Of a stretch of 64,000 nt of DNA, positions 32,516-41,972 are shown piece after piece. The notes below the pieces were generated by a model. That model was not told where the DNA came from, did not search any database, and saw nothing but the letters and a program-made list of their open reading frames with translations. This stretch comes from Streptomyces olivaceus (GTDB taxonomy: Bacteria; Actinomycetota; Actinomycetes; Streptomycetales; Streptomycetaceae): NCBI RefSeq assembly GCF_000721235.1, contig NZ_JOFH01000031.1, positions 36,136 through 100,135 on the forward strand. The letters run 5' to 3'. Position 1 is the first letter of the stretch; each line of letters begins with the position of its first letter. The translations under genes were made by a program, and so were the position numbers.

Positions 32516-33175
32516 TCACGGCGGTCCGCCGGCCCGGCGTGCCTTTGCCGCCCTCCGGCGACCGCGTCCCACCGGCTCCGGCCCGCACAGCACCCCCGCC
32601 GCGGCCACCACCACCGCCAGCACCGCCCACCGGTCGTGCGCGGTGGACCAGCGCGGGTCGTCGGGCTGGACGAACAGCGCCCAGTCCTCCGGCGCAAGCA
32701 GGGGCGCGAGTACCGCCGTGAGCAGCAGGAACGCCGCGACGAACGGCCCCGGACGCGCCTCGTCCGTCAGCCGTACCGCAAGGGCGGCACCGGCGAGCGC
32801 CAGTACGCCCACCACCACCGCCTCCAGGGTGATGTCACCGGCCGGGGGCCGGGACGCCGAGGGGGCGAGCAGCAGCGCGGCCGTCCACCACAGGGCGGCG
32901 AGCGGTGCGACCAGGCCCACCCGCAGCGCCTGCCGGAGGAGCCGCCGGGCCGGAACCGGAGCGGTGAGGTGCCGGGCCGGGTCGTCCAGCAGGAAACCCA
33001 GGCCGAGCGCGCCGATCAGGGCGACGCCCCGCAGCAGCAACAGCGTCTGCCAGGGGTCCGGTTCCGCGCCGGCGACGGCCGGCACGGCGGCGGTCAGCAG
33101 TCCGAGGACGCCGGCGGCGGCGAGCGCCCGCCACGGCATCGTCCGCCACACCGGGCCGACGAGGGCCCGCGTCAC
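32516..33175 (-). CDS. ABC-exporter accessory membrane protein
   Basis: A 219-residue protein with about six hydrophobic helices and little between them. It starts by GTG overlapping the stop of the membrane-permease gene (GTGA), after an ABC ATPase and permease, so it is the third component of that exporter. The last about 30 residues are basic (GRGRRRAAKARR). No motif names a substrate. A start at GTG 33184 is possible. Confidence 0.7.
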   Translation of the reverse strand: MTRALVGPVWRTMPWRALAAAGVLGLLTAAVPAVAGAEPDPWQTLLLLRGVALIGALGLGFLLDDPARHLTAPVPARRLLRQALRVGLVAPLAALWWTAALLLAPSASRPPAGDITLEAVVVGVLALAGAALAVRLTDEARPGPFVAAFLLLTAVLAPLLAPEDWALFVQPDDPRWSTAHDRWAVLAVVVAAAGVLCGPEPVGRGRRRAAKARRAGGPP

Positions 33176-34692
33176 CTCTCGCACGAGTCCGCCTTCTCCG
33201 GCGCGGCCACACCCAGCAGTTCGGCGGCCCGCGCGGTCGTGACACCCGGCTCGGTCAGCTCGGCCCAGTGCGCCTTCACCCGGTCCCCCGTCCCGGGAAG
33301 CGGCTTCTCCAGCAGGTGACGCACGACGTCCGTCTGCCCCTCCGTCATGGTCATCGGGTTGGTGGGCGACAGGACGGTGGCGGAGCCTGCCACACTGTCG
33401 TCGAGGCGGACCCGGCTCAGGGCGTTCATCGGGTCGTCCTGCCAGCTCAGCGAGAGCCACATGAGGGTGACCATCCGCCCGTCGCAGAGCTCGCCCCCGG
33501 CCTCCTCGCTGCCCGCGACCAGGACCGCGGCGACGGCACTGGAGAACTCGGGGACCCGGTTGCCGCCCCAGACGGTGCCCACGGTCACCCGGTCGGCTTC
33601 GGTGGACGGGGGGACGGCCGCGTCTCCGGCCAGCCCGAACGTGGCGTCGACCCGCTGCCGTACGACGAGTGGCCTCTCGTGCGCGGAGCCGCCGGCGAGG
33701 GACCGGACCTCGTCCACCGTCCGGGCCCAGGTGTCGATGCGGGGCTCCCACTCGGGAAAGGCGCAGTACGTCGACCCGTCGCGCTGCACGCAGGTCAGTT
33801 CGGGGCGCACCAGGGCACGCTCGCGGGCCGCGGTCAGCTCCGGCGACGCCTCCGCGCCCCCGGCCTGGAGGACCCCTCCGGTCACCGCCAGCGCCAGGCT
33901 CAGGACGACGCCCGCCCGGACGGTCATGGTCCGCCCGCCGGCGAGGAGCACGGCGGCGAAGGCCACGCACAGGACCACGCCCGCCAGGTAGAGGGCGTGC
34001 CAGGCGGCGGGCCGCCCCAGCAGGTCGGAGGGCAGGGTGGGTCCACTCTGCTCGACGACGAACGGCGCCAGCCAGGACGTCGCATCCGTGACACCAGGCG
34101 CCGCGCTGAAGGCGGCCGTGAACAGCAGCAGCACCACCAGCAGCGGCGCGGCGAGCGCCGAGCGCACCACCCGGCCCAGCAACACCCCGGCGGCCCCGAA
34201 CAGCAGCACGCACAGCGGACCGACGGCCAGCTCGGCCGGCGAACCGTGCCCCACCGCCCCCGGCTTGAACGCCTCCCGGGCGAACTGCCCGGCCACGCAC
34301 ACCGCGATGAGCAGCGCGGCCGGCACGAGGGACAGCACGTGGGCCACCGTACGGCGCCAGGGCGGCATCACCAGCGTCGCGAAGTGGCTCTCGGTACCGC
34401 GCCGCCCGGAGCGCAGGACGGCGGAGTTGGCGTACACCAGGACGGCCAGCCCGACGAGCGTGGGCATCGTCTGGGTCTCACGGTCGACGTCCTGGAGGGC
34501 CGGATAGCCGTCCCAGGAGTTCTGGGTGTGCCAGACGATCCACGCCACGTACACCGCGAACGCGAGGACGACGGGGACGCTCGTCAGCAGCCTGCGCGCC
34601 TCGAAGCGGGCCAGGGCGAGCACGGCCCGCGTGCCGCCGTCGCGAACCGGTGCCGACACGGGCACGGGTGTCTCCTCCAGTACGGCGCTCAC
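33172..34692 (-). CDS. ABC transporter permease with large outer domain
   Basis: A 506-residue membrane protein. The N-terminal half has six or so helices in ABC-2 style (FEARRLLTSVPVVLAFAVYV, LLVVLLLFTAAFS). After helix 6, at about residue 290, follows a soluble outer domain of about 210 residues with two cysteine pairs (TCVQRDGSTYCAFPEWEP, and ELCDGRMV / DSCER). The start GTG 34692 overlaps the ATPase stop. The outer domain is unusual for this family and is not recognised. Confidence 0.75.
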   Translation of the reverse strand: MSAVLEETPVPVSAPVRDGGTRAVLALARFEARRLLTSVPVVLAFAVYVAWIVWHTQNSWDGYPALQDVDRETQTMPTLVGLAVLVYANSAVLRSGRRGTESHFATLVMPPWRRTVAHVLSLVPAALLIAVCVAGQFAREAFKPGAVGHGSPAELAVGPLCVLLFGAAGVLLGRVVRSALAAPLLVVLLLFTAAFSAAPGVTDATSWLAPFVVEQSGPTLPSDLLGRPAAWHALYLAGVVLCVAFAAVLLAGGRTMTVRAGVVLSLALAVTGGVLQAGGAEASPELTAARERALVRPELTCVQRDGSTYCAFPEWEPRIDTWARTVDEVRSLAGGSAHERPLVVRQRVDATFGLAGDAAVPPSTEADRVTVGTVWGGNRVPEFSSAVAAVLVAGSEEAGGELCDGRMVTLMWLSLSWQDDPMNALSRVRLDDSVAGSATVLSPTNPMTMTEGQTDVVRHLLEKPLPGTGDRVKAHWAELTEPGVTTARAAELLGVAAPEKADSCER

Positions 34693-35549
34693 GCGGTCAC
34701 CTCCGTGCCGATGCCGTCGAGGGCCAGCAGGTAGCCGTCCTCCAGGGTGGGATCGACCAGGTCGGCCCCGGCGGGCGGGTCGCCCACGTTCCGGAAGGAC
34801 CCGGTCCCGGTGCGCCACCCGGCCTTGGCTCCCGGGTCCCGCTCCGTACTGCTCCACACCCGCCCGGTGGCCCGCGCGGTCAGCTCGGCCGGCGTCCCGT
34901 CGAAGCGCACCGCCCCCTCCGCCATGACGATCACCCGGTGGCAGAGCATCGCCACGTCCTCGGTCTGGTGGGTGGAGAGCAGCACGGTCCGCCCCTCTCC
35001 CGCCCCGGCGATCAGCTCCCGGAACCGCATCCGCTGCTCCGGGTCCAGCCCGACGGTCGGCTCGTCGAGCACCAGGAACCCCGGGTCGCCCACGAGCGCG
35101 GCGGCGAGCGCGACCCGCTGCCGCATGCCCCCGGACAGCTTCCTGATCCGACGCCCGCGCACGTCCCCGAGGCCGACCTCCTCCAGCACCCGCCGCACCT
35201 CGCGGTGCCGGTCCCCGCGATCCGCCAGCTCCTTGAGGATCGCCACGTAGTCGACGAACTCGAAGGCGGTGAAGTCCGGGTGGAAACCGGGCGTCTGCGG
35301 CAGGTACCCGAGCCGCCGCCGGACCTCCTGCCGCCCCTGCGGGGTCCCCGGGTCGTGCCCGAGCGCCGTGAAGGCGCCCCGGTCGGGGGGCACGGCGGTG
35401 GCGAGCACCCGCAGCAGCGTGGTCTTCCCGGCGCCGTTGGGCCCGAGCAGGCCCGTGACTCCGGGGGCCAGCCGCAGCGACACGTCGTCGAGCGCGCGGG
35501 TGCGCCCGTAGTGGAGGCTGAGCCCGGACGCGGACACAGTGGGGGGCAT
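34689..35549 (-). CDS. ABC transporter ATP-binding protein
   Basis: A 286-residue ATPase: Walker A GPNGAGKTT, signature LSGGMRQRV, Walker B FLVLDEPTVGLDP, and H-loop LLSTHQTEDVAM. It belongs to the export group with ABC-2 permeases (DrrA-like). The start MPPTVSASGL follows GGAG. The upstream gap to the anti-sigma gene contains three 14-bp direct repeats. The exporter operon is located just downstream of an ECF sigma/anti-sigma pair and could be its target; no promoter is proven. Confidence 0.92.
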   Translation of the reverse strand: MPPTVSASGLSLHYGRTRALDDVSLRLAPGVTGLLGPNGAGKTTLLRVLATAVPPDRGAFTALGHDPGTPQGRQEVRRRLGYLPQTPGFHPDFTAFEFVDYVAILKELADRGDRHREVRRVLEEVGLGDVRGRRIRKLSGGMRQRVALAAALVGDPGFLVLDEPTVGLDPEQRMRFRELIAGAGEGRTVLLSTHQTEDVAMLCHRVIVMAEGAVRFDGTPAELTARATGRVWSSTERDPGAKAGWRTGTGSFRNVGDPPAGADLVDPTLEDGYLLALDGIGTEVTA

Positions 35550-35577
35550 ACGAAACTCCGATGTCCAGCAGGTGAAT

Positions 35578-35619
35578 GGGATCAAGAGGAAGGGATCAGG
35601 AGGAAGGGATCAGGAGGAC
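35578..35619. repeat. Three 14-bp tandem repeats
   Basis: Units GGGATCAAGAGGAA, GGGATCAGGAGGAA and GGGATCAGGAGGAC lie head to tail between the anti-sigma gene and the ABC operon. On the coding (minus) strand this is pyrimidine-rich. No coding potential is seen here. Confidence 0.85.
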
Positions 35620-35628
35620 GGCGGGGAC

Positions 35629-36492
35629 TCACACGGCACGGCGGCCGGAGACGTCGAACCGGTCGCGGAACAGGAACAGCAGCCCGGCGCCCAGCACCGC
35701 CACCGCGCCGGACACGCCCTGCCCGGCCGCGGTGAACGGCGCCAGCGGGCCGTCCGCGGACGCGCGCCCCGCGTCCGCCACCAGCAGCACGGCCGCCCAC
35801 ACGACCGCCACCACGGACGGTCCGGCCACCGGGCCCAGCCGGGGCGTCACCGCGAGCCCGGCCGCGGTGAGCGCGAGCCCGGGCAGCAGCCAGGCCAGGG
35901 CCGCCGCCCCGTACCCGGGCAGCGCGAGGGCGGCCGCACCGCCCACCGCGAGCGCCACGACGAGCACGGCGACCGTACGGATCATCAGCAGCCGGAAGCC
36001 GTGCATCGGCGAGACGACGGCCATCTCGTACGTGGGGTCGACCGCAGGCCCGTAGGCGAGCGCCACCGAGGCCAGCGGCAGCAGCGGGGCGAAGGCGAGG
36101 AACAGGGTGGGCCTGCCGACGGCACCGGCCGAGTAGGCCACGAGGCAGGTCGTGACCAGCACGGCGGCGAGCGCGCCGAGCCAGGACCGGCGCAGTACGG
36201 GCGTGGCCGCGAGCAGCCGCGCGGTGCCGTCGCCCGCGCCGCACCGCACCAGCAGCCTCTCGAACCGGCCCGGCCGGGGTGCGTCGAGCTCGGCGTCGAG
36301 CCGTTCCCAGCCCGCGTCGAGCGCGGCGGCGTCGCTCACCCCGGCCAGGACGCCGCGGCACGTCGCGCAGGCGGTCAGATGGGCGTCGGCGGACCAGAGC
36401 GCGGGCGCCGCCAGTGCGCCCCGGGCGTAGGCCCGCAGGTCGTCCTCGTCGACGTGCCAGGTGTCCCGGCGACGGCTGTCCTCGATACTCAT
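35629..36492 (-). CDS. Anti-sigma factor with zinc-finger (ZAS-like) N-terminus and membrane domain
   Basis: A 287-residue protein. The N-terminal domain has the zinc-binding H-x3-C-x2-C motif (HLTACATCRG) of ZAS anti-sigma factors, preceded by DDLRAYARGAL. The rest has six hydrophobic helices, so the factor holds the sigma at the membrane and is probably released by an envelope signal. It overlaps the sigma gene by 4 nt (ATGA). Extra helices beyond the one usual for anti-sigma factors hint at a sensor or transport role. Confidence 0.85.
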   Translation of the reverse strand: MSIEDSRRRDTWHVDEDDLRAYARGALAAPALWSADAHLTACATCRGVLAGVSDAAALDAGWERLDAELDAPRPGRFERLLVRCGAGDGTARLLAATPVLRRSWLGALAAVLVTTCLVAYSAGAVGRPTLFLAFAPLLPLASVALAYGPAVDPTYEMAVVSPMHGFRLLMIRTVAVLVVALAVGGAAALALPGYGAAALAWLLPGLALTAAGLAVTPRLGPVAGPSVVAVVWAAVLLVADAGRASADGPLAPFTAAGQGVSGAVAVLGAGLLFLFRDRFDVSGRRAV

Positions 36493-37031
36493 GCCAGCGC
36501 CTCCCGCAGCTGCCGGCGGGCGCGCATCGCCCGCGTCTTGACCGTGCCCGGCGGAATGCCGAGCAGGACCGCCGCCTCCCGGGTGGTCAGCCCGTCGACG
36601 ACGGTGGCCTGGAGCACCGCGCGAAGCTCCGGCGAGAGCCGTACGAGCGCACCGGCGAGGTCGCCGTGCTCGACCCCGGTGAGGACGCGGTCCTCCGCCG
36701 AGACCTCGTCCCGGTGCCGCAGACGCGCCAGCGCCTGCCGCAGCCGCCCGCGCGCGCCTTCGCCGCGCAGCGCGTCGATCAGGCGCCGCGACCCGATCCG
36801 CCACAGCCAGCCGGCCACGTCACCCTCCTCCCGGTAACGCGCGCTGCCCCGCCACACGGCGAGGAACGTCTCCTGCACGACGTCGTCGACCACGGCGGCG
36901 TCGGCGCAGCGACCGCGCATGCGGGCGGTCAGCCAGGGCGCGTACCGGCGGTACAGCTCCTCGAAGGCCCGCCGGTCGGCATCCGCCGCGACGGCCCGCA
37001 GCAGCTCCCCGTCGCTTCTCGTTTCGCTCAC
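36489..37031 (-). CDS. ECF RNA polymerase sigma factor
   Basis: A 180-residue ECF sigma factor. Region 2: FEELYRRYAPWLTARMRGRC and VVQETFLAVWRGSARY. Region 4: LSPELRAVLQATVVDGLTTREAAVLLGIPPGTVKTRAMRARRQL. The GTG start follows GAGGAGAC. The cognate anti-sigma factor overlaps it. It is divergent from ppk, with a 127-bp gap that must hold both promoters. The target promoter sequence is not identified. Confidence 0.95.
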   Translation of the reverse strand: MSETRSDGELLRAVAADADRRAFEELYRRYAPWLTARMRGRCADAAVVDDVVQETFLAVWRGSARYREEGDVAGWLWRIGSRRLIDALRGEGARGRLRQALARLRHRDEVSAEDRVLTGVEHGDLAGALVRLSPELRAVLQATVVDGLTTREAAVLLGIPPGTVKTRAMRARRQLREALA

Positions 37032-37158
37032 GTCTCCTCATCGCACGAGCCCGGCCCACCGGTTCACACGGTCCCGGAGACTTTCCGGAAGCCCGCCGCT
37101 GTCCCGCACGTCATGTCCTCGTAACCATTGATTCAGACAGCCTTGCGACGCTCGGCGA

Positions 37159-39474
37159 ATGAAGCCCACCGAGCCGGACCATTCCGTGCCCTCCGACGCG
37201 CCTGACCCGCGCGCGGCGCGGAAGAATGGGTTCATGAGGCAGCCGAACAGCCAGGGACAGGTCCAGCACTCGCAGCCCTCCGTGGGCTCCATCACCGCGC
37301 ACCGCTCGCACACCGTGGCCGCCACCGTCTCCGACCTGGAACCCGACATCGACGCCGACCTCGACGCGTACGAGGAGTCGGAGGAGTCCCAGGCGGGCGG
37401 CGCCCGGCTGCCGCAGGGCCGGTTCCTCGACCGCGAACGCAGCTGGCTCGCCTTCAACGAACGCGTGCTCGAACTGGCCGAGGACCCGGCCACGCCCCTC
37501 CTGGAGCGGGCCAACTTCCTCGCGATCTTCGCCAGCAACCTGGACGAGTTCTTCATGGTCCGCGTCGCCGGCCTCAAGCGCCGCATCGCGACCGGCGTCG
37601 CCACCCGCTCCGCCTCCGGCCTCCAGCCCCGCGAGGTGCTGGACATGATCTGGGCCCGCTCCCGCGAGCTCATGGCCCGCCATGCCGCCTGCTTCCACGA
37701 GGACGTCGCCCCGGCACTCGCCGACGAGGGCATCCACCTGGTCCGCTGGACCGAGCTGGCCGAGAAGGAGCAGGCCCGCCTGTTCACCCTCTTCCGGCAC
37801 CAGATCTTCCCGGTCCTCACCCCCCTCGCGGTCGACCCGGCCCACCCCTTCCCGTACATCTCGGGCCTCTCCCTGAACCTCGCGGTCGTCGTCCGCAACC
37901 CCGTCACCGGCCACCGGCACTTCGCCCGCGTCAAGGTCCCGCCGCTGCTCTCCCGCTTCCTGGAGGCCTCCCCGGGCCGCTACGTCCCCATCGAGGACGT
38001 CATCGCCGCGCACCTCGAAGAGCTGTTCCCGGGCATGGAGGTCCTGGAGCACCACGCCTTCCGCCTCACCCGCAACGAGGACCTGGAGGTGGAGGAGGAC
38101 GACGCGGAGAACCTGCTGCAGGCGCTGGAGAAGGAGCTGATGCGGCGCCGCTTCGGCCCGCCCGTGCGCCTGGAGGTCGAGGAGAGCGTCGACCGCGAGG
38201 TCCTGGACCTCCTCGTGCGCGAGCTGAAGATCGGCGAGGCGGAGGTCTACCCGCTGCCCGGCCCGCTCGACCTCACCGGCCTCTTCCGCATCCACAGCCT
38301 CGACCGTCCCGAGCTGAAGTACCCGAAGTTCGTCGCCGGCACCCACCGCGACCTCGCCGAGGTGGAGTCCGCCTCGGCGCCGGACATCTTCGCCGCCCTG
38401 CGCGGCCGGGACGTCCTGCTCCACCACCCGTACGACTCCTTCTCGACGTCCGTGCAGGCCTTCCTGGAGCAGGCGGCGGCCGACCCGGACGTGCTGGCGA
38501 TCAAGCAGACGCTGTACCGCACCTCGGGCGACTCCCCGATCGTCGACGCGCTCATCGACGCGGCCGAGTCCGGCAAGCAGGTCCTCGTCCTGGTCGAGAT
38601 CAAGGCCCGTTTCGACGAGCACGCCAACATCAAGTGGGCCCGCAAGCTGGAGGAGTCCGGCTGCCACGTGGTGTACGGGCTGGTCGGCCTGAAGACCCAC
38701 TGCAAGCTGTCCCTGGTGGTGCGGCAGGAGGGCGAGACCCTGCGCCGCTACAGCCACGTCGGCACCGGCAACTACCACCCGAAGACGGCCCGCCTCTACG
38801 AGGACCTCGGCCTGCTCACCGCGGACCCGCAGGTCGGCGCGGACCTCTCCGACCTGTTCAACCGCCTCTCCGGCTACTCGCGGCGCGAGACCTACCGCCG
38901 CCTCCTCGTCGCGCCGAAGTCGCTCCGCGACGGCCTCGTCTCCCGCATCCACAAGGAGATCCAGCACCACCGCGCGGGCCGGCCCGCGTACATCCGCATC
39001 AAGGTCAACTCGATGGTCGACGAGGCCGTGGTCGACGCCTGCTACCGCGCGTCCCAGGCCGGCGTCCCGGTGGACGTCTGGGTGCGCGGCATCTGCGCGC
39101 TGCGGCCGGGGGTGGCGGGCCTGTCGGAGCACATCCGGGTCCGCTCCGTCCTCGGCCGCTTCCTGGAGCACTCCAGGGTCTTCGCCTTCGGCAACGGCGG
39201 CGAGCCCGAGGTCTGGTTCGGCAGCGCCGACATGATGCACCGCAACCTCGACCGCCGGATAGAGGCCCTGGTCCGGGTCACCGACCCGGCCCACCGGGCG
39301 GCCCTGAACCGGCTCCTGGAGACCGGTATGTCCGACACCACCGCCTCCTGGCACCTCGGCCCGGACGGCGACTGGACCCGGCACGCGACCGACGCGGACG
39401 GCCAGCCCCTGCGCAACATCCAGGAGATGCACATAGACGCCCGGAGGCGCCGGCGTGGCACAGCAGCACCTTGA
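37159..39474 (+). CDS. ppk: Polyphosphate kinase
   Basis: A 771-residue Ppk1. The catalytic histidine loop [29 protein letters not shown] and the second histidine region [16 protein letters not shown] are intact, as is [16 protein letters not shown]. It makes polyphosphate from ATP and, in Streptomyces, is repressed by phosphate and affects antibiotic output. The first about 75 residues are acidic and variable. ATG 37159 is used, but ATG 37234 (MRQPNSQ) with GGAAG upstream is possible. The stop overlaps the start of the CHAD gene by 20 nt, so the two are coupled. Confidence 0.95.
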   Translation: MKPTEPDHSVPSDAPDPRAARKNGFMRQPNSQGQVQHSQPSVGSITAHRSHTVAATVSDLEPDIDADLDAYEESEESQAGGARLPQGRFLDRERSWLAFNERVLELAEDPATPLLERANFLAIFASNLDEFFMVRVAGLKRRIATGVATRSASGLQPREVLDMIWARSRELMARHAACFHEDVAPALADEGIHLVRWTELAEKEQARLFTLFRHQIFPVLTPLAVDPAHPFPYISGLSLNLAVVVRNPVTGHRHFARVKVPPLLSRFLEASPGRYVPIEDVIAAHLEELFPGMEVLEHHAFRLTRNEDLEVEEDDAENLLQALEKELMRRRFGPPVRLEVEESVDREVLDLLVRELKIGEAEVYPLPGPLDLTGLFRIHSLDRPELKYPKFVAGTHRDLAEVESASAPDIFAALRGRDVLLHHPYDSFSTSVQAFLEQAAADPDVLAIKQTLYRTSGDSPIVDALIDAAESGKQVLVLVEIKARFDEHANIKWARKLEESGCHVVYGLVGLKTHCKLSLVVRQEGETLRRYSHVGTGNYHPKTARLYEDLGLLTADPQVGADLSDLFNRLSGYSRRETYRRLLVAPKSLRDGLVSRIHKEIQHHRAGRPAYIRIKVNSMVDEAVVDACYRASQAGVPVDVWVRGICALRPGVAGLSEHIRVRSVLGRFLEHSRVFAFGNGGEPEVWFGSADMMHRNLDRRIEALVRVTDPAHRAALNRLLETGMSDTTASWHLGPDGDWTRHATDADGQPLRNIQEMHIDARRRRRGTAAP

Positions 39475-40750
39475 ACCGACGGACCCCTCGGCCGGCAGCG
39501 GTCCACCGGCTCCCCCGGGCACCGTCCCGGGCAGGGGCACCCCGACGGACGTGGCCGTGCATACGCGCGCGGCTCCCGCGTCCGTACCGGCCACCCCGGC
39601 GACCGCTCTCGCCGCCTGCGACGCGGAGGTCCTCGCGCGGTACCTGCGGGCCCAGGCCACGGAGTTCCTGCGCGCCCTGCGCCAGCACCGGGAGTCGGGT
39701 ACCGGCCCGAACGGAACGCCGGGACCCCACCGGGCCGCCCCGCCCCCCGGCCACGGGGACGCGGCCCTCGCCCTGCGCCGGGCGGCCCGCCGGATCAGCG
39801 GCACCCTGCACACCTTCCAGTCCCTGCTGGACACCGACTGGGCGGAGGGCATGCGCCCCGAGCTGGCCTGGCTGTCCGGCACGCTGGCGATGGAGCACGC
39901 GTACGCGTCCCGCCTGGAACGCCTGCTCGACGCCCTGCACCGGCTGTCCGGCCCGGCGGCGGCCGCGCCGCGCGCGGTGGGCGACCGGGCCACGGCGCCC
40001 GCCCCCACCACCGTGCCGCCCCCTGCGCCCGGCGCTCCCTCCGCTTCCCCCGCTCCCGCTCCCCGCGTCGCGGCCCAGGACCGCGGCAACCTCACCGTCG
40101 GCGCGGCGAAGGCGGGCGCGCTGCTCGACCGCCAGCTGACCCTGGCCCGGACCCGGGCGCACTCCTCCGCCCTCCAGGCGCTCGGCAGCAGCCGCTTCCA
40201 CGCCGTCGCGGACAAGGTCGCCCTGCTGGCCAGTGAGGTCCCGCTGCGCCCCGCCGCCGCGCCGGCCGACCTGCGCCCGCTGGCGGCCGCCGCGCACGAC
40301 CGGCTCACCGACGCCGTCGCCGCCCTCCCGCTCGTCGCCGCGGGCAGCCCGTACAACGCCCAGGCACTGGTCCACGGCCTCTCGCCCGACCCGGCGCCGC
40401 ATCCGCAGGACGCCCCCTGGCACCAGGTGCGCCTGCTGCTGCGCCTGCACCGGTACGCGGTCGAGGTGCTGGCCGCGACACCGGCCGGGAACACCGGTGA
40501 GGCCGCGGGCAACGGGGAGCCCGCCGGTCCCGCGGACGTACGCCTGCTCACCGCCGGTGACGCCCTGAACCGCCACCGCGACGCCTCGGAGGCCGCCGCC
40601 GCCGCGGCGCAGGCCGCCCGTACGCCGCGCATCGCCCCGGCGACGGCCTACGCGCTCGGCGTGCTCCACGCCGACCAGCGGCACGAGGTGGAGGCGGCGC
40701 GGTACGCGTTCCAGCACTGCTGGCGCGGCACTCCCGTCAGACCGGCGTAG
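39455..40750 (+). CDS. CHAD-domain protein (polyphosphate-binding)
   Basis: A 431-residue helical protein. The CHAD features are basic helices with paired His/Arg: [42 protein letters not shown] and a C-terminal [20 protein letters not shown] domains bind polyphosphate and often sit beside ppk, as here, where it overlaps the ppk stop. A 60-residue Pro/Ala linker lies in the centre. It may attach to polyP granules. The last 14 bases overlap the convergent peptidase gene. Confidence 0.88.
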   Translation: MAQQHLEPTDPSAGSGPPAPPGTVPGRGTPTDVAVHTRAAPASVPATPATALAACDAEVLARYLRAQATEFLRALRQHRESGTGPNGTPGPHRAAPPPGHGDAALALRRAARRISGTLHTFQSLLDTDWAEGMRPELAWLSGTLAMEHAYASRLERLLDALHRLSGPAAAAPRAVGDRATAPAPTTVPPPAPGAPSASPAPAPRVAAQDRGNLTVGAAKAGALLDRQLTLARTRAHSSALQALGSSRFHAVADKVALLASEVPLRPAAAPADLRPLAAAAHDRLTDAVAALPLVAAGSPYNAQALVHGLSPDPAPHPQDAPWHQVRLLLRLHRYAVEVLAATPAGNTGEAAGNGEPAGPADVRLLTAGDALNRHRDASEAAAAAAQAARTPRIAPATAYALGVLHADQRHEVEAARYAFQHCWRGTPVRPA

Positions 40751-41648
40751 CCCCGGCACCACTCGGCACGGCCGGGTCCTGGTCCCGCTCCCGGTCCGGC
40801 AGGGTCCGGTCCGGCCGGGCCGGTACGGCGGCGAAGTGCGTGGCGTCCTCGGGCACACCGGTCTGTGCCACGCCGTCGCCGTCGAGGTACCGCCAGGCGA
40901 ACGGCACACCGCGCGCCGTCATCACGTCGGGGCCGTCCATGAGCTGGAAGTGCAGGTGCGGCTCGGAGGAGTTGCCGGAGTTGCCGCACTCGGCGATCTC
41001 CTGGCCCGCGGTGACCCGGTCCCCCGCGGCCACCCGCAGCGAGCCGCGCCGCAGGTGTGCGAAGGCCGCGTGCACGCCGTCGCCGAGGTCCAGGACGACG
41101 TGGTTGCCCATCAGGTGCCTCGGCCACCCGAGGCTGCGGACGAAGCCCTCAAGGTAGAGGAAGAGGAAGGCGGGCAGCGACATGCGGGACAGGTGGTCCC
41201 GCTGCCGTCCCGTGGTCGCGACGACGACTCCGCCGGCGGGAGCGAGTACCGGCCTGCCGTAGGTGGGGTAGCGGCCCGAGCGCCTGCCGAGCGGCCACAG
41301 CCAACGGAAGGGCGGCGCCTGCGGCACGGCTACCCCGCCGTCCGCTTCGGGCTCGTGCTTCAGGTCGATGGCGTACGTCTGCGCGTGGCTGTGCGTGTGG
41401 CTGGGGACCTTCGTGGCCGGGCCGTTGAGCGCCGTCCAGCGTCCGGCGACGGGGACGCGCAGGAGTACCGGCTCACGGTCCGGGGGCGGACGCTGGGTGC
41501 GGACCAGGGTCACCCGCATGACCTGGCCGACGACCAGCAGCGCCACGCCGGTGCACCAGAGCGGACCGATGCCCTGCCGGTTCACCACGACGCACAGGGC
41601 GCCGGCGGCGAACACCAGGCCGTAGCGCTTCCACAGCATCACGAGCAC
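40737..41648 (-). CDS. M23-family metallopeptidase-like membrane protein
   Basis: A 303-residue protein with two N-terminal helices (LVFAAGALCVVVNRQGIGPL, GVALLVVGQVMRV) and a C-terminal LytM/M23 domain. Zinc ligands: His in HSHAQTYAIDL (HxxxxxxxD) and His in EPHLHFQL. The RSGRYPTYGRPVLAPAGGVVV and HVVLDLGDGVHAAFAHL blocks are typical. It may cut peptidoglycan cross-links or act as a regulatory domain. GTG 41648 follows AAGAGG; ATG 41639 is equally possible. Confidence 0.85.
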   Translation of the reverse strand: MLVMLWKRYGLVFAAGALCVVVNRQGIGPLWCTGVALLVVGQVMRVTLVRTQRPPPDREPVLLRVPVAGRWTALNGPATKVPSHTHSHAQTYAIDLKHEPEADGGVAVPQAPPFRWLWPLGRRSGRYPTYGRPVLAPAGGVVVATTGRQRDHLSRMSLPAFLFLYLEGFVRSLGWPRHLMGNHVVLDLGDGVHAAFAHLRRGSLRVAAGDRVTAGQEIAECGNSGNSSEPHLHFQLMDGPDVMTARGVPFAWRYLDGDGVAQTGVPEDATHFAAVPARPDRTLPDRERDQDPAVPSGAGATPV

Positions 41649-41804
41649 GTGCACCTCTTGGCAGATGTGTCGGTCCGGGCGAACGCGCATCCTGTCATGC
41701 GGGCGACGACTCCCCGGCCTGCGCCCCGCTCGCGACGCACGCGACCGGGACCGCTCCGTGTCCTCGACGTAAGCGTTCCGTGACCTCACCGCACCGACCA
41801 CAGG

Positions 41805-41848
41805 GGTTCACCCCGCGTTCATTTATGCCCATCGGCGGCTTCACCTGT
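41805..41848 (+). promoter_or_regulatory. PHO-box-like direct repeats upstream of pstS
   Basis: GGTTCACCCCG (41805-41815) and CGTTCATTTAT (41816-41826) are adjacent 11-bp units, with a third GCTTCACCTGT at 41838-41848 two helical turns on from the second. GTTCACC-type 11-bp units are the binding sites of PhoP in Streptomyces. This predicts induction under phosphate limitation. Confidence 0.8.
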
Positions 41849-41870
41849 TCTGCCTAATTTCGGCCTTACC

Positions 41871-41916
41871 CGATACGGGCGCATCCCGAAAACGCGTGCG
41901 TATCGCACCCGTATCG
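41871..41916. promoter_or_regulatory. Inverted repeat in the pstS leader
   Basis: CGATACGGG (41871-41879) and CCCGTATCG (41908-41916) are perfect inverted copies 28 bp apart, with GCGTATCGCA between. They lie downstream of the PHO boxes and 57 bp before the pstS start. They could be an operator or an mRNA leader structure. Confidence 0.5.
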
Positions 41917-41972
41917 CAGTCCTCGCACGCCGCCGGATTCAGGACGGCGGCTCCTGGAAGGAACTCCCTCAA

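Noticed and set aside
32516..34300. 594-codon minus frame joining the accessory protein to antisense-like sequence of the permease
   Set aside because: Same strand but wrong frame over the permease; the real permease frame has helices and a coupled stop, and the accessory protein starts at the GTGA overlap.
37111..40632. 1173-codon minus-strand frame opposite ppk and the CHAD gene
   Set aside because: Antisense shadow of ppk; the opposing genes have full motifs and the frame lacks any domain pattern.
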